64,000 nt of DNA, from the NCBI GenBank assembly GCA_964348455.1, contig CAYGCQ010000001.1:62001-126000 (forward strand). The letters are read 5' to 3'. The notes under the pieces are model-generated. The model was not told where the DNA came from. It saw nothing but the letters and a program-made list of their open reading frames with translations, and did no database searches. Position numbers and translations under genes: made by a program. The DNA is from UBA10133 sp964348455. GTDB taxonomy: Bacteria > Patescibacteriota > Microgenomatia > UBA1400 > MFAQ01. Below are positions 1-7,312 of this stretch, piece by piece (the stretch's first letter is position 1; every line of letters begins with the position of its first letter).

Positions 1-20
1 AAAGTGCTAATATATAACTT

Positions 21-755
21 ATGGCTAAAACACCTACCAAAAAAACAATTAACAAAGTAAAACCAACCATGGCAGAAAAAAAGACAAAGTCAAAAAAATC
101 CGTGAAGTCCATTAAAAATTTGAGAACTCCGGTCGAAGAAACATTTCCTGAAATGACAGAAATGAAGAAGTCACCCTTTAGTTTTATTGTCAAACTAGTT
201 CTCATTGTTGCGCTTGGTTCCGCACTATATCTTTTGGCACAGAAATACAGGGGTCTAATTCTAGCTGGTACGGTTGATTCTTCGCCTATCAGTAGGTCAG
301 AATTAAATAAAAAGATGGTTGAGAAGTACGGTGCTCAAACATTAGATGAAATCATTAATGAAAGAATACTGGAAGGTCAATTGAAGAAAAACAACATAAG
401 TATTTCTGACCAGGAAGTCAACGACGAAATGGCTAAAGTTATCAAAGACTACGGTGGTGAGGAGGCCTTTAAGTCAGCCCTATCTCAGTACGGGTTAACA
501 GAAGACAAAGCCAAAGACTCCATCAAACAAAGTCTTGGGCTAAAGAAGTTGGTTGAAATGAACTACAAGGTTGAGATAACCGCTGATCAAATCAAAAAGT
601 ATTTTGACGACAACAAAACTCAATTTACTGACAAGAAATTGGAAGAAGTTTCAGACAGTATCAAAGACACCTTGTATCAGCAAGAGATATATGCCAAGAC
701 ACAAGAGTGGTTTACCGGAGTCCGAAAAGCCGCAAAGGTCGTCACCTTTATCTAA
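21..755 (+). CDS. Membrane-anchored SurA N-terminal-like protein
   Basis: 244 residues. A lysine-rich N-terminus (1-50) is followed by one hydrophobic segment (about 53-75) and an exported, charged helical domain (84-240). The segment starting AGTVDSSPISRSELNKK, followed by LDEIINERILEGQLKK, is the pattern of the SurA/trigger-factor-like N-terminal chaperone domain, in which a helix pair grips unfolded client proteins. No parvulin prolyl isomerase domain follows, so this would be a chaperone-only or holdase form. The ATG is preceded by AT-rich TAATATATAAC with no Shine-Dalgarno site, as at many starts in this window. The nitroreductase gene begins 6 bp after the stop, suggesting co-transcription. 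Family assignment rests on motif resemblance only. Confidence 0.6.
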   Translation: MAKTPTKKTINKVKPTMAEKKTKSKKSVKSIKNLRTPVEETFPEMTEMKKSPFSFIVKLVLIVALGSALYLLAQKYRGLILAGTVDSSPISRSELNKKMVEKYGAQTLDEIINERILEGQLKKNNISISDQEVNDEMAKVIKDYGGEEAFKSALSQYGLTEDKAKDSIKQSLGLKKLVEMNYKVEITADQIKKYFDDNKTQFTDKKLEEVSDSIKDTLYQQEIYAKTQEWFTGVRKAAKVVTFI

Positions 756-761
756 AGAACT

Positions 762-1565
762 GTGAAAAAAACTGCCCAAGAAAAACAAGCAAAGAAAGCA
801 AAATTCGAGTTCGTCCCTAAGCGCTGGATTGTTCCGGCGCTTACGGCTGTTATGGTGTTGATTCTTATTATCAATGCCATTGTTTTTAACAGTAGATCGA
901 CTAACAATGTTGACCCGGAGCAGTCAGCATCACCATCTGCCATTATAAACGCCGATAATATTTCTCTCCCGAACCCTGACTTTAAAAGCAGTAGCTCTAT
1001 CGAAAGCGTCTTACGGTCCAGACGGACCAGAAGAGCCTTCCAGGACACTCAGTTATCGTTGAAGCAGGTTTCTCAGATGCTTTGGGCTGCCCAGGGGATC
1101 ACCGTCGACTGGGGTGGTCGGACAGCGCCATCAGCCAAGTCTACTTACCCTTTATCCATATTTTTAATAGCGAACGATGTTGCCGGTCTTGAACCGGGTG
1201 AGTACCAATACATTTCGGGTGACAGAACTCCCGTCCATCAGCTTAAACCACTTAAACAGGTAGAGTTGCAAAAATCTATTTTTGAAGCTTTAAATGAATC
1301 ATCTTTTCAGCACGCTCCTGCGGTATTGATTATTACCGGAAGTATGGGGAAGATGGCAGAAGCCTATGGAGGCATTCCTCACGACAAAGAAGTCTACTTG
1401 GAAGCCGGACACGCCGCTCAAAATCTATACCTTCAGGCCGAAAGTCTGAAGCTTGGCATGGTAACCATCACAGGTTTTGACGCAGATAAAATTCTTGGGT
1501 TGGTGACAATTCCGGATACCGATACTATAATCTACCTAATTCCTTTCGGAATCCCAAAACTATAA
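762..1565 (+). CDS. Membrane-anchored SagB/ThcOx-type nitroreductase
   Basis: 267 residues with a GTG start 6 bp after the upstream stop. Residues 1-20 are basic and 21-43 form a membrane anchor; the rest is a nitroreductase-fold domain. SVLRSRRTRRAFQD (about 83-96), the LSLKQVSQMLWAAQGIT stretch and the C-terminal GHAAQNLYLQAESLKLGMVTITGF block are typical of FMN-dependent SagB/ThcOx-type oxidoreductases, which dehydrogenate azolines in modified peptides or act as general nitroreductases. No YcaO or precursor peptide gene lies nearby, so azole formation is not supported by context. The topology predicts a domain on the outer face of the membrane, which is unusual for a flavoprotein. The next gene follows after 10 bp. 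Confidence 0.75.
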   Translation: MKKTAQEKQAKKAKFEFVPKRWIVPALTAVMVLILIINAIVFNSRSTNNVDPEQSASPSAIINADNISLPNPDFKSSSSIESVLRSRRTRRAFQDTQLSLKQVSQMLWAAQGITVDWGGRTAPSAKSTYPLSIFLIANDVAGLEPGEYQYISGDRTPVHQLKPLKQVELQKSIFEALNESSFQHAPAVLIITGSMGKMAEAYGGIPHDKEVYLEAGHAAQNLYLQAESLKLGMVTITGFDADKILGLVTIPDTDTIIYLIPFGIPKL

Positions 1566-1575
1566 ATTTCATTTT

Positions 1576-1836
1576 ATGACAGAAAAATGGACACCAGATG
1601 TTAATGAGCGTATTCGTCGTGAGACATATATTGCTGATCTGAAAGCAGGAGATCCAGAAAAGTACGAATCATTGCTGGCAGAATGCGATACGTTTAAGAA
1701 GTTCGAGACTGAGCAACAAATTCAAGCCGCAAAAACTATGATTGAGGATGCGGTAGCGCTTGACGCTGAAGAAGCATACGAGATTATGTTATCAAGAAGG
1801 ACAGAACCAACAAACGATCAATATCAAAACTTCTAA
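1576..1836 (+). CDS. Small acidic helical protein, unknown
   Basis: 86 residues, ATG start, 10 bp after the nitroreductase. The sequence is soluble, rich in Glu, Asp and Ala, and probably entirely helical (for example IQAAKTMIEDAVALDAEEAYEIM). There is no signal peptide, membrane segment or metal motif. I do not recognise a family. Its position suggests that it is read with the two genes before it. Confidence 0.55.
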   Translation: MTEKWTPDVNERIRRETYIADLKAGDPEKYESLLAECDTFKKFETEQQIQAAKTMIEDAVALDAEEAYEIMLSRRTEPTNDQYQNF

Positions 1837-1859
1837 GTTAATAAATATTTATAATAAAT

Positions 1860-2045
1860 ATGGCCGAAAAAGAACACCAATCTTCAATGTTTAATATAGA
1901 TCCGGGAGGTAATGAAACAGTAAGGCCTAAAGGAATATTGAAAAAATTTAAAAAAGAAAAGAAAATTAAGCCGGCAAAAGAAAAGAAGCAAAAACCCGAT
2001 CCGTCAGATCGGTGGAGTTGGACAAATCAGGGTGACGAAAAATAG
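1860..2045 (+). CDS. Small lysine-rich protein, unknown
   Basis: 61 residues, about one third Lys. The core KGILKKFKKEKKIKPAKEKK is strongly basic, and the ends are acidic or polar. A TATAAT box (1850-1855) lies 4 bp before the ATG, which fits the short-leader pattern of this genome. It could be a nucleic-acid-binding or ribosome-associated small protein, but nothing proves it. The gene is followed directly by a repeat-filled gap. Confidence 0.45.
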   Translation: MAEKEHQSSMFNIDPGGNETVRPKGILKKFKKEKKIKPAKEKKQKPDPSDRWSWTNQGDEK

Positions 2046-2098
2046 CTATTTTATCTTTCCCTACTATCTTTTCTTCCCCACACCACCACCACCACATT

Positions 2099-2364
2099 GT
2101 CATTCCGGGTCGTAGAGTCGCCTTGGGAGACCTTGACCCGGAATCCAGCCCCACACCACCCACTCATTAATTTGTCATCCCCGCGAAGATGGACCACTGG
2201 CACCCGAGGGGATAGATCCACAATCACTCACCACCTCACCAGTCATTGCGAGTTTCGGTACCCGATCCCAGAGTCGCCTCAGGAGACACCGAAGCAACCT
2301 CACACCACCTCACCACACCGTCTCACCACCCACTCATTAATTTGTCATCCTCTTCGCACTCCTT
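2099..2364 (+). repeat. Intergenic cluster of palindromic repeats
   Basis: This gap holds at least three repeat copies in the same orientation, each opening with GTCATT or GTCATC. They are 2099-2146 (GTCATTCCGGG...CCGGAATCC with a nested GAGTCGCCTTGGGAGACC), 2174-2219 (GTCATCCCCGCG... with a nested CCACTGGCACCCGAGGGG) and 2242-2301 (GTCATTGCGAGTTTCGG...GAAGCAACCTC). A possible fragment starts at 2344. Apparent reading frames across this gap are products of the repeats. No other gene is visible here. Confidence 0.85.
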
Positions 2365-2794
2365 GTCATTCCCGACCTGATCGGGAATCTATATAGATAA
2401 AGTACAATTTAATTGTGAAGAGATATTATGTGTATATTCTCGCAAGTTATAAAAATGGTACGCTGTATATAGGTGTAACAGGAAATTTAGAAAATAGAAT
2501 ATCTATCCATAAAAACGATATTGTGAAGGGGTTTACAAAGAAATTTGCAGTACACAGTCTGGTTCATCTGGAGGAATTCGAGAATTCATTACAAGCTATA
2601 GCAAGAGAAAAACAACTAAAGCATTGGAAGAGAGATTGGAAAATTGAACTCATTGAAAAATCAAATCCAGATTGGAATGATATATCTGATGAATTTCTCT
2701 AAAAAAAGTTGAACCCGTTTTTATAGATTCCCGATCAGGTCGGGAATGACGATTGAAATATTCCACATATTTTTACTCCGTGATTCGCAATGAC
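2365..2794 (+). mobile_element. 430-bp GIY-YIG element, copy 1
   Basis: This unit matches 5702-6131 over its whole length as far as I compared it, and the flanks differ from the first base outside. It begins with the palindrome at 2365-2393 (GTCATTCCCGACC...) and carries one GIY-YIG gene. The exact inverse of the palindrome follows at 2722-2750, giving 29-bp inverted repeats. A 31-bp AT-rich spacer and an inverted head of the GTCATTGCG repeat family (2782-2794, ending GCAATGAC) complete it. Both outer ends are therefore GTCATT/AATGAC. No target duplication is visible. It lies 5 bp beyond the stop of trmD. Confidence 0.8.
2415..2702 (+). CDS. GIY-YIG endonuclease, copy 1
   Basis: 95 residues, the usual size of a stand-alone GIY-YIG domain. 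The GIY and YIG motifs appear as Y5-V-Y7 and L17-Y-I-G20. The catalytic Arg is R28 in GNLENRIS, and the metal-binding Glu is probably E65 in REKQLKHW. The domain ends with the typical KSNPDW stretch (82-87). The family cuts DNA with one metal ion. The start is GTG (the next ATG would delete the first motif), and no Shine-Dalgarno site is seen. It is the only gene inside an inverted-repeat unit and is identical to the copy at 5752-6039, so it is a candidate mobilising nuclease rather than a UvrC-like repair enzyme. Confidence 0.9.
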   Translation: MKRYYVYILASYKNGTLYIGVTGNLENRISIHKNDIVKGFTKKFAVHSLVHLEEFENSLQAIAREKQLKHWKRDWKIELIEKSNPDWNDISDEFL

Positions 2795-2799
2795 AACAA

Positions 2800-3429
2800 T
2801 TACTTCCTTTTCCTCCACTTCTCAATTTCCTTATGATTTCCGGAGAGCAGTACATCCGGCACCTTCCAGCCATTGTACTCAGCCGGTCTGGTGTACTGCG
2901 GGTACTCCACGGCCATATCTTCGCTGTAAGACTCTTCTTTAAGAGATTCCGGATTCCCCAGAACCCCGGGCATTAGTCGACAAATACTGTCCACAGCCAC
3001 CATTACCGGAAGCTCACCACCGCTTAGGACGTAGGGGCCGATACTATATATCTCATCTGCCAAATGTTCGTGGACGCGGTGATCAATACCCTCAAAGTGC
3101 GGGGCAATAAAGATCAAATGCTCTTCTGTTTTCAGTTTTTCGGCACTTTTCTGGTCATACATTTTTCCCTTTGTATCCATCAAAATTACTTTAGTATTTT
3201 CAGTCTTGAGTTCTTTGATGGCTCGATCCACCACATCTATTTTCATCACCATGCCGGCACCTCCACCAAAAGGGTGACCATCCACACTTTTGTAGTTATC
3301 ATCACTCCAGTCCCGTAAATTTCGGACATTGATTTGTACAGCCTCGGTTCCCACAGCCCGGCCAATCATGGAAGTCTTAAAAACACCTTCGAACATCTCT
3401 GGGAATATCGTCAAAATATCAATCTTCAT
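2800..3429 (-). CDS. trmD: tRNA (guanine37-N1)-methyltransferase
   Basis: 209 residues; TrmD proteins are usually 230-250, so the C-terminal domain is short. It methylates G37 next to the anticodon using S-adenosylmethionine through a SPOUT trefoil knot. Visible signatures are IDILTIFPEMF (3-13), FGGGAGM (54-60), FEGIDHRV (112-119), YSIGPYVLSGGELP (128-141), PGVLGN (154-159), YTRP (179-182) and VPDVLLSGNHKEIEKWR (190-206). The position of the catalytic Asp (D169 in E. coli, in EDSF) reads EESY here, so Glu166 appears to replace it. The SAM-loop sequence APHFEGID is also less usual. The upstream unknown gene (3444-3893) is 14 bp away on the same strand. Confidence 0.96.
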   Translation of the reverse strand: MKIDILTIFPEMFEGVFKTSMIGRAVGTEAVQINVRNLRDWSDDNYKSVDGHPFGGGAGMVMKIDVVDRAIKELKTENTKVILMDTKGKMYDQKSAEKLKTEEHLIFIAPHFEGIDHRVHEHLADEIYSIGPYVLSGGELPVMVAVDSICRLMPGVLGNPESLKEESYSEDMAVEYPQYTRPAEYNGWKVPDVLLSGNHKEIEKWRKRK

Positions 3430-3443
3430 TATGATAAATTTGG

Positions 3444-3893
3444 CTAAAGATCTATTATCGTGGGTGCGTAACCCTTAGTGAAAAAGATATGAGTCTTTTG
3501 ATCAGTGCCATTATCCACTTTAACCGTGCAAGTTTCATCGCTTGTTTCCAGACTTGTAACCTGATATTCCTGATTAGCCTTGATTATATCCGGTTTACCA
3601 TTGTAAGAGATTCTACCATTTTTAAGGATGGTCAGAATATTGATATTGCCTGTATCTGGATCTGTATTAGTATAATACTCTTTAGTCTCTGCATCTGGAT
3701 TTAACTCTCTTTTCCAGCCATCTCTAGGAATATGGCCGAGTACATACCCCATGGGAAATGCGAATTCGCTCCCATCCATACCAGGATAACCATTGTATCT
3801 TTTTCGTATCCCATCCAATAAATTCAACACACTCTCATTATCATGAGATGTCTCCACTTCACTTTTGCTTCTATCTGAGGAATTTGTTTCCAT
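3444..3893 (-). CDS. Unknown soluble protein upstream of trmD
   Basis: 149 residues from the ATG at 3893. A longer frame reaches an ATG at 3950, but that codon overlaps the start of the divergent CDGSH gene and its promoter, so the inner start (METNSSDRSK) is preferred. The protein is hydrophilic with no membrane segment. The N-terminal 30 residues look disordered, and the rest is probably beta-rich (NINILTILKNGRISYNGKP, then CTVKVDNG). I do not recognise a family. It is likely co-transcribed with trmD. Confidence 0.55.
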   Translation of the reverse strand: METNSSDRSKSEVETSHDNESVLNLLDGIRKRYNGYPGMDGSEFAFPMGYVLGHIPRDGWKRELNPDAETKEYYTNTDPDTGNINILTILKNGRISYNGKPDIIKANQEYQVTSLETSDETCTVKVDNGTDQKTHIFFTKGYAPTIIDL

Positions 3894-3936
3894 ATACTGA
3901 TAATACACCTTCCATTCAATTAGGAGAATATGGCTA

Positions 3937-3942
3937 TATAAT
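3937..3942 (+). promoter_or_regulatory. -10 box of the CDGSH gene
   Basis: TATAAT ends 6 bp before the ATG at 3949. Transcription would start at or beside the start codon, giving a leaderless message. No convincing -35 element is present. Confidence 0.55.
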
Positions 3943-3948
3943 ATCCTC

Positions 3949-4272
3949 ATGCCCAGACTTGTAAAGAAAACCGCTCACGCCCCCATGAAAGTGGGAGATA
4001 AATATATTTGCATGTGTGGTCTATCCAAAGACCAGCCATTTTGCGACAAATCGCATCTTAAGACCCTCAAGGAGGACGAAACCAAACTTTACTGGTACGA
4101 GAACGGTAAAGCCGAAGAAATCGTGACCGAACCCGGGGAGTGTGATTGTGAAGAATGCAAGGAAGAGAAAAACTGTTGTTCAGACAGGGAGTGTCAATGT
4201 GACGGATTGTCTTCTGACGAGAGTACCGGGGACTGTTCCGGAGAAAATTGCTGTGGCCGTTGCAAAAAATAA
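3949..4272 (+). CDS. CDGSH-type iron-sulfur protein with Cys-rich tail
   Basis: 107 residues. The N-terminal half contains CMCGLSKDQPFCDKSH (C21, C23, C32, H36), the three-Cys, one-His ligand set of CDGSH (mitoNEET-like) proteins that hold a [2Fe-2S] cluster. The usual Gly after CD is Lys. The C-terminal half (about 63-107) is unusual: it holds 11 more cysteines in pairs and CxC groups (CDCEEC, CC, CQC, CC, C), separated by Glu, Asp and Ser, and suggests a metal-binding tail. The family transfers clusters or senses redox state. A leaderless promoter lies in front. The next gene starts 5 bp after the stop, so it may be co-transcribed with the DPM1-GtrA fusion. Confidence 0.85.
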   Translation: MPRLVKKTAHAPMKVGDKYICMCGLSKDQPFCDKSHLKTLKEDETKLYWYENGKAEEIVTEPGECDCEECKEEKNCCSDRECQCDGLSSDESTGDCSGENCCGRCKK

Positions 4273-4277
4273 TATTT

Positions 4278-5459
4278 ATGAAAAAACTTCCCATCGCAGT
4301 CATCGTCATCCCCACTTACAACGAAGCTGCTTCTATCGGGAAGATGATAGATCACCTCTTTACAGTTACTTTTCCAATCATCAAGAACTGGGATTGTAAA
4401 GTTTTAGTAGTTGACGACACATCTCCCGATGGCACCTACAAGGTAGTTCAAGAAAAGCAAAAGAAGTTCAAAAATTTATTTTTATCCCTTAGTGCCAAGA
4501 AGGCCGGTATTGGCGGCGCCTATGTCCGAGGATTCCGCTACGCCATGAAAGAGCTACATGCCGACGTGGTCATTGAGATGGATGGAGACTTCCAGCATCC
4601 TCCTCGACTAGTAAACAATTTACTGAAAGCCATTGACGACGGTTACGACTACGTCATGGGTTCCAGAAAAATAAAAGGTGGCAGCAATCCGAAAGGTTGG
4701 GGGTTCAAGAGAGTTTTCTTTAGTGAAGTTGGCGGTATGGTCGCTCGCTTTGTATTATTCTTCCCCACCAAAAATTACTTCCGCATTACAGATCCTACCG
4801 GTGGTTTCAAGGCTTCACGAGTTAAAGGTTTTGTAGACACCATTGACATGGATCATCTTTATTCCAGAAGTTTTGGGTACAAGTTGGAGTTTCTCTACAA
4901 AATGGTTCTGTTGGGAGCCAAGGTAAAAGAAATACCATTACAGTTCAATGTTAGAAATGCCGGAGAATCCAAGATAGAGCCTCAGACAGCTAAAGAGATT
5001 TTCAAAACAGTTTTTCTGCTTCGGTGGAACGATTCAACTACTCAAAAATTTATTAAATTTGGATGCATCGGACTTTTCGGTTTTGCCATTAACAAAATCG
5101 GCCTCGACGTCTTTGCTAAACTTCTGGGCAACGTAATCAGTGTAATAGGAGTTCGTAATACCGTCGCCAACGCCCTCGCCGCCGAGGTTTCTATTATCAG
5201 TAACTTTGTTTTTAACAATCTCTGGACCTTCAAGAATGAAAAACTTGTTTGGGGGTCCAAGTTAATCAAAAAGTTTACTACTTTCAATCTCAGTTCCGTA
5301 GTCTCCGGTATCATCATCCCTAGTTTGGTAATCGGTCTTGGCACTCAGACTTTTGGTGATCAGTACCGCACCCTTTTCTTAGTCATTGCTGTCTTCCTCA
5401 TTACTGTACCGCTAAACTGGTTCATCTACAACGTATTTATTTGGAAGAAGAATAAGTAA
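4278..5459 (+). CDS. DPM1-like GT2 fused to GtrA membrane domain
   Basis: 393 residues from the ATG at 4278; an upstream start would overlap the CDGSH gene. The N-terminal GT2 domain (about 4-235) shows VIVIPTYNEAASIG, VDDTSPDGT, the catalytic EMDGDFQHPP and GSRKIKGG. This matches dolichol-phosphate mannose synthase, which moves a sugar from a nucleotide donor to polyprenyl phosphate on the cytoplasmic face. The C-terminal part (about 255-390) has four hydrophobic segments beginning KFIKFGCIGLFGFAINK and is a GtrA domain, thought to help flip or hold the lipid-linked sugar. The fusion is common in archaea and CPR bacteria. It would feed the many GT-C enzymes in the window. Confidence 0.92.
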   Translation: MKKLPIAVIVIPTYNEAASIGKMIDHLFTVTFPIIKNWDCKVLVVDDTSPDGTYKVVQEKQKKFKNLFLSLSAKKAGIGGAYVRGFRYAMKELHADVVIEMDGDFQHPPRLVNNLLKAIDDGYDYVMGSRKIKGGSNPKGWGFKRVFFSEVGGMVARFVLFFPTKNYFRITDPTGGFKASRVKGFVDTIDMDHLYSRSFGYKLEFLYKMVLLGAKVKEIPLQFNVRNAGESKIEPQTAKEIFKTVFLLRWNDSTTQKFIKFGCIGLFGFAINKIGLDVFAKLLGNVISVIGVRNTVANALAAEVSIISNFVFNNLWTFKNEKLVWGSKLIKKFTTFNLSSVVSGIIIPSLVIGLGTQTFGDQYRTLFLVIAVFLITVPLNWFIYNVFIWKKNK

Positions 5460-5465
5460 AAACCC

Positions 5466-5667
5466 GTCATTGCGAGTTTCGGTACCCGATCCCAGAGTCG
5501 CCTCTGGAGAGACCGTAGCAACCTCACACCTTTCACCACACCACCCACCACACCACCCGTCATTGCGAGTTTCGGTACTACGAACCGAAGCAATCTCCGC
5601 TATTACACCACTCCACGAATGTCATCCTCGCGAAAGCGGGCCGATAGTACCCGAATGGGTAGATCCA
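5466..5667 (+). repeat. Intergenic cluster of three palindromic repeats
   Basis: Copies at 5466-5525 and 5559-5597 (both GTCATTGCGAGTTTCGG... ending GCAACCTC or GCAATCTC) and 5621-5667 (GTCATCCTCGCGAAAGCGG with a nested GTACCCGAATGGGT). All three face the same way. The first carries the nested CAGAGTCGCCTCTGGAGAGACC module; the second has the same family ends without it. Confidence 0.85.
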
Positions 5668-5701
5668 CAAACACCACACAACACATCCTCAAAACACCCC
5701 A

Positions 5702-6131
5702 GTCATTCCCGACCTGATCGGGAATCTATATAGATAAAGTACAATTTAATTGTGAAGAGATATTATGTGTATATTCTCGCAAGTTATAAAAATGGTACGC
5801 TGTATATAGGTGTAACAGGAAATTTAGAAAATAGAATATCTATCCATAAAAACGATATTGTGAAGGGGTTTACAAAGAAATTTGCAGTACACAGTCTGGT
5901 TCATCTGGAGGAATTCGAGAATTCATTACAAGCTATAGCAAGAGAAAAACAACTAAAGCATTGGAAGAGAGATTGGAAAATTGAACTCATTGAAAAATCA
6001 AATCCAGATTGGAATGATATATCTGATGAATTTCTCTAAAAAAAGTTGAACCCGTTTTTATAGATTCCCGATCAGGTCGGGAATGACGATTGAAATATTC
6101 CACATATTTTTACTCCGTGATTCGCAATGAC
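5702..6131 (+). mobile_element. 430-bp GIY-YIG element, copy 2
   Basis: Copy of 2365-2794 in the same orientation. Identity starts at the first G of GTCATTCCCG (5702) and ends at the C of GCAATGAC (6131). The 29-bp inverted repeats are 5702-5730 and 6059-6087. The flanks (CACCCCA before, GCAAATTTT after) share nothing with copy 1 and show no target duplication. The lack of differences implies recent movement or gene conversion. The two copies bracket trmD, the CDGSH gene and the DPM1-GtrA gene. Confidence 0.8.
5752..6039 (+). CDS. GIY-YIG endonuclease, copy 2
   Basis: 95 residues, identical to the product of 2415-2702, with the same GTG start and the same flanking inverted palindromes. The catalytic features are Y5/Y7, LYIG (17-20), R28 and probable metal ligand E65. 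Finding two unmutated copies 3.3 kb apart is the main evidence that the gene is mobile and recently active. No partner recombinase or reverse transcriptase is encoded in the unit, so any mobility would depend on nuclease-stimulated repair or on a protein encoded elsewhere. Confidence 0.9.
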   Translation: MKRYYVYILASYKNGTLYIGVTGNLENRISIHKNDIVKGFTKKFAVHSLVHLEEFENSLQAIAREKQLKHWKRDWKIELIEKSNPDWNDISDEFL

Positions 6132-6140
6132 GCAAATTTT

Positions 6141-6171
6141 GAGTTTTAGAGTTTTTGAGTTTTAGAGTTTT
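6141..6171 (+). repeat. Two-unit AT-rich tandem repeat
   Basis: GAGTTTTAGAGTTTTT occurs twice in a row directly after the GIY-YIG element and before the stop codon of the convergent gene. A related sequence (TTTTAGAGTTTTAGATTTTTTG) occurs at about 58197-58218, also beside palindromic repeats. It may act in transcription ending, but no hairpin is evident. Confidence 0.5.
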
Positions 6172-7287
6172 TTACAAATATGGAGCCCAATCCGCTATTG
6201 GTGCAGTGTTGTTTAAAAGGAAATTCCACGTAAATAAGAAAATTGGGACTATTAGCAAAGCTGCAATTACTTTAAACTCTTTTTTTTGAGCAAGTTTATC
6301 CCAGCCAATAAGTACAAATGGAGCTATCGGCAATATGTATCTACTGATATCTCGGTGAGCTACAAAAAGAGTGGATAAGAAAAACAGTCCAGCAAAATAG
6401 TATTCAACATCCAGTTTTTTCTCTTTAAGCTTCATGACTCCGATTCCAAAAATCAACCATGTCCAGATAATATCTTCGAGCCAAAAATTTCCCACCCAAA
6501 CTTGACCTTTGGGTGCAAACACACTAAATGGTGGCCAGAATAAATGCATATTATCTCCGCTGTGCAAATAAGCCCAGAAATCACCGGTTCGAATATTAAA
6601 GAACTGGAACAATCCAAAAATTGCAACCACTTGAATTAATAACGGCCAGTACTTCCATTGAATTTTCTCCTCTTTGACTGATTGAACTAACGCAAATATT
6701 CCATACGCAGCAAGTAGAATAATTGCCGGACTTTTGGTCAGTTGGGCTAACGCACCAAATACACCTGCCCAAACATATCTTCCTTTTTTGAAGTAAAAAA
6801 GGCTGGCAATGATAAAAAGCATAAACCATGGCTCAGGTGAACCAATCCCTCTTAGTGCCAACCATCTTGCCGGAAGAATCATAAAAACTATTGTTAGCCA
6901 AAACGGGTTAACGCTCAGTTTAAACTCGCTAAGGTACTTGTAAAACATTAAGAAGCACAGAATGGTTCCGAGTAAAGTGGCAAGTAGCATCGCCGTCGGC
7001 CCTTTCAAGAAAGGATCAAACATCGATATAACTGCAGGGTAAAGTGGGAAGTGTGCTGCAAAATACTCCGCTGTTTCTGTCGTCGAGAATGCAGTCTTTA
7101 TGTGTTCTCTGTCATACCATGTTTTTTCAACTATTAGGTAGTTTGGACCATCATAATTCTGCCAAAGAATCTTTGTTCCTTCAGAAAAATCAAGATTCCA
7201 CCCGGGAAGATTGCTTTTTAGGACAAAAGGTGCCCAAACAATCAAGGTAAATAAAATAGTAATTAACACTAAATAAGCTCGTTTCAT
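6172..7287 (-). CDS. PIG-V/PIG-M-like GT-C mannosyltransferase
   Basis: 371 residues, mostly membrane-spanning (about nine to ten segments). The first outer loop contains NYDGPNYLIVEKTWYD (44-59), with D46 in the position of the catalytic Asp of PIG-V-like GT-C enzymes, which use a polyprenyl-phosphate sugar donor on the outer face. HFPLYPAVISMFDPFLKG and the later AHRDISRYILPIAPF match the family pattern. It is divergent from the GT2 gene at 7313 and convergent with the second GIY-YIG element. The palindromic repeats common in plus-strand membrane genes are absent from this minus-strand gene. The acceptor and sugar are unknown. Confidence 0.78.
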   Translation of the reverse strand: MKRAYLVLITILFTLIVWAPFVLKSNLPGWNLDFSEGTKILWQNYDGPNYLIVEKTWYDREHIKTAFSTTETAEYFAAHFPLYPAVISMFDPFLKGPTAMLLATLLGTILCFLMFYKYLSEFKLSVNPFWLTIVFMILPARWLALRGIGSPEPWFMLFIIASLFYFKKGRYVWAGVFGALAQLTKSPAIILLAAYGIFALVQSVKEEKIQWKYWPLLIQVVAIFGLFQFFNIRTGDFWAYLHSGDNMHLFWPPFSVFAPKGQVWVGNFWLEDIIWTWLIFGIGVMKLKEKKLDVEYYFAGLFFLSTLFVAHRDISRYILPIAPFVLIGWDKLAQKKEFKVIAALLIVPIFLFTWNFLLNNTAPIADWAPYL

Positions 7288-7299
7288 CTACCTCTAGTA

Positions 7300-7305
7300 T
7301 ATACT
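7300..7305 (+). promoter_or_regulatory. -10 box of GT2 gene at 7313
   Basis: TATACT ends 7 bp before the ATG at 7313. A GTG at 7307 would lie only 1 bp after the box, so this spacing supports the ATG as the true start and a leaderless message. Confidence 0.5.
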
Positions 7306-7312
7306 TGTGAGT

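Noticed and set aside
2097..2396. Open frame of 99 codons across the first repeat cluster
   Set aside because: The translation is made of repeat-derived peptides (for example SRPDRESI at its end) with no protein-like pattern; the same kind of frame appears at 5470-5733 and 57976-58239 wherever repeats cluster.
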